From an uncultured Oscillospiraceae bacterium (GTDB taxonomy: Bacteria; Bacillota_A; Clostridia; Oscillospirales; Oscillospiraceae), in NCBI GenBank assembly GCA_900757695.1, contig CAAEOU010000190.1, positions 1 through 6,281 of the forward strand: a stretch of 6,281 nt of DNA, written 5' to 3'. Positions 5,688 to 6,281 of this stretch are shown here, piece by piece. Made by a program: the position numbers and the translations under genes. Numbering within the stretch: the first letter of the stretch is position 1; the number at the start of each line of letters is the position of its first letter. The notes under the pieces were generated by a model. That model searched no databases. It had not been told where the DNA came from and was given only the letters and a program-made list of their open reading frames with translations.

Positions 5688-6281
5688 ATGACACAAACAA
5701 CTAATTGGAACATTATCCACGGCGATGCGCTGAAGGTGCTGGAGGGCTTTGCCCCCGGCACCTTTGACGCAGTGATCACCGATCCGCCCTATGCCTCTGG
5801 TGGCAGAACCCAGGCGGAGAAAAATAAATCCACTGCCCAGAAGTATTCCAGTATGAAAAACGCGCCCCCGCCATTTGACGGAGACGCGAAGGATCAGCGG
5901 AGCTGGACGCGCTGGGCGACGGAGTGGCTGTATCTGGCTCGAAAAGCCTGCAAGCCCGGTGCGCCGGTCTGTATGTTCATCGACTGGAGGCAGCTACCGG
6001 CGGCCACCGATGCCCTCCAGTGGGCAGGCTGGATCTGGCGTGGAACCGCCGTCTGGGATAAGGGAAACTGCCGCCCGCAGCGAGGCCGCTTCCGCCCCCA
6101 GGCGGAGTATTTCGTTTGGGGCAGTAACGGAGATATGCCTATCTCCCGGCCCGTGCCCTGTCTGCCCGGGGTATTCCGGTATGGGAACCCTCAGAAGCGG
6201 ATTCATCTCACGGAAAAGCCCCTCCAGCTCATGCGGGATGTGGTGAAGATTACAGAACCCGGCGGACATATCCTCGACCCC
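5688..6281 (+). CDS. Site-specific N4-cytosine/N6-adenine DNA methyltransferase (3'-truncated)
   Basis: SAM-dependent methylase of exocyclic amino groups on adenine or cytosine in DNA. The frame is open for 198 codons from ATG 5688 to the window edge. The order of parts is that of the beta-type N6_N4_Mtase family: IIHGDALKVL (9-18), catalytic motif IV DPPY (32-35), then a central region with DQRSWTRWATEWL and a target-recognition stretch RPQRGRFRPQAEYFVWG. Near the edge come EKPLQLM (176-182) and EPGGHILDP (190-198), the beginning of SAM-binding motif I, normally DPFxGxGT. Only about 30-50 residues should be missing. The protein resembles methylases carried by phages and conjugative elements and has no visible restriction partner. 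It is transcribed away from the XRE regulator, which may control it. Whether it methylates adenine or cytosine, and at which site, cannot be told. Confidence 0.9.
   Translation, partial: MTQTTNWNIIHGDALKVLEGFAPGTFDAVITDPPYASGGRTQAEKNKSTAQKYSSMKNAPPPFDGDAKDQRSWTRWATEWLYLARKACKPGAPVCMFIDWRQLPAATDALQWAGWIWRGTAVWDKGNCRPQRGRFRPQAEYFVWGSNGDMPISRPVPCLPGVFRYGNPQKRIHLTEKPLQLMRDVVKITEPGGHILDP

Noticed and set aside
1..6281. CRISPR array, tRNA/rRNA genes, insertion-sequence ends
   Set aside because: No regularly spaced repeats, no cloverleaf-like segments and no transposase or terminal inverted repeats were seen.

Overview
This window looks like cargo of a mobile element, such as an integrative conjugative element or plasmid, from a fairly GC-rich Gram-positive, probably a gut clostridium of the Oscillospiraceae/Ruminococcaceae type. 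That host call is an inference. It rests on the strong GGAGG-type ribosome binding sites, the GC-rich codon use, the TTG starts, and a ParM-like actin next to orphan DNA methyltransferases. No integrase, relaxase or replication gene lies inside the window, so the kind of element cannot be settled here.

Layout. Positions 2-4948 hold a tightly packed plus-strand gene string. In order it encodes a ParM/StbA-like actin-fold ATPase (5' end cut by the window), a C5-cytosine DNA methyltransferase, an Amidoligase_2-family COOH-NH2 ligase, an unrecognised 80-aa protein, a gamma-glutamylcyclotransferase (GGCT/AIG2-like) protein, and a full-length S-adenosylmethionine synthetase (MetK). Neighbouring genes overlap by 4-11 bp or are separated by 1-9 bp, so they are very probably co-transcribed and partly translationally coupled. 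A minus-strand XRE-type repressor with C-terminal TPR-like helices (4958-5590) converges on metK. A 97-bp intergenic region with a good minus-strand promoter and a small inverted repeat separates it from a divergent plus-strand N4/N6-type DNA methyltransferase (5688 onward), which runs off the right edge.

How the genes may work together. MetK makes SAM, which both DNA methyltransferases consume; no restriction endonuclease is visible, so they look like orphan or protective methylases. The amidoligase and the GGCT-like protein form a plausible make/trim pair for an amide or gamma-glutamyl linkage on an unknown substrate. Together this is a SAM-supplied modification cassette attached to a DNA-segregation gene. 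Each family is known, but the joint substrate is not evident from the sequence.

The most concrete oddity is a 5-bp tandem duplication (TGATT twice, 926-935) exactly at the start of the cytosine methyltransferase. It leaves an ATG with an ideal ribosome binding site that is stopped after two codons, and an in-frame TTG five bases further on.
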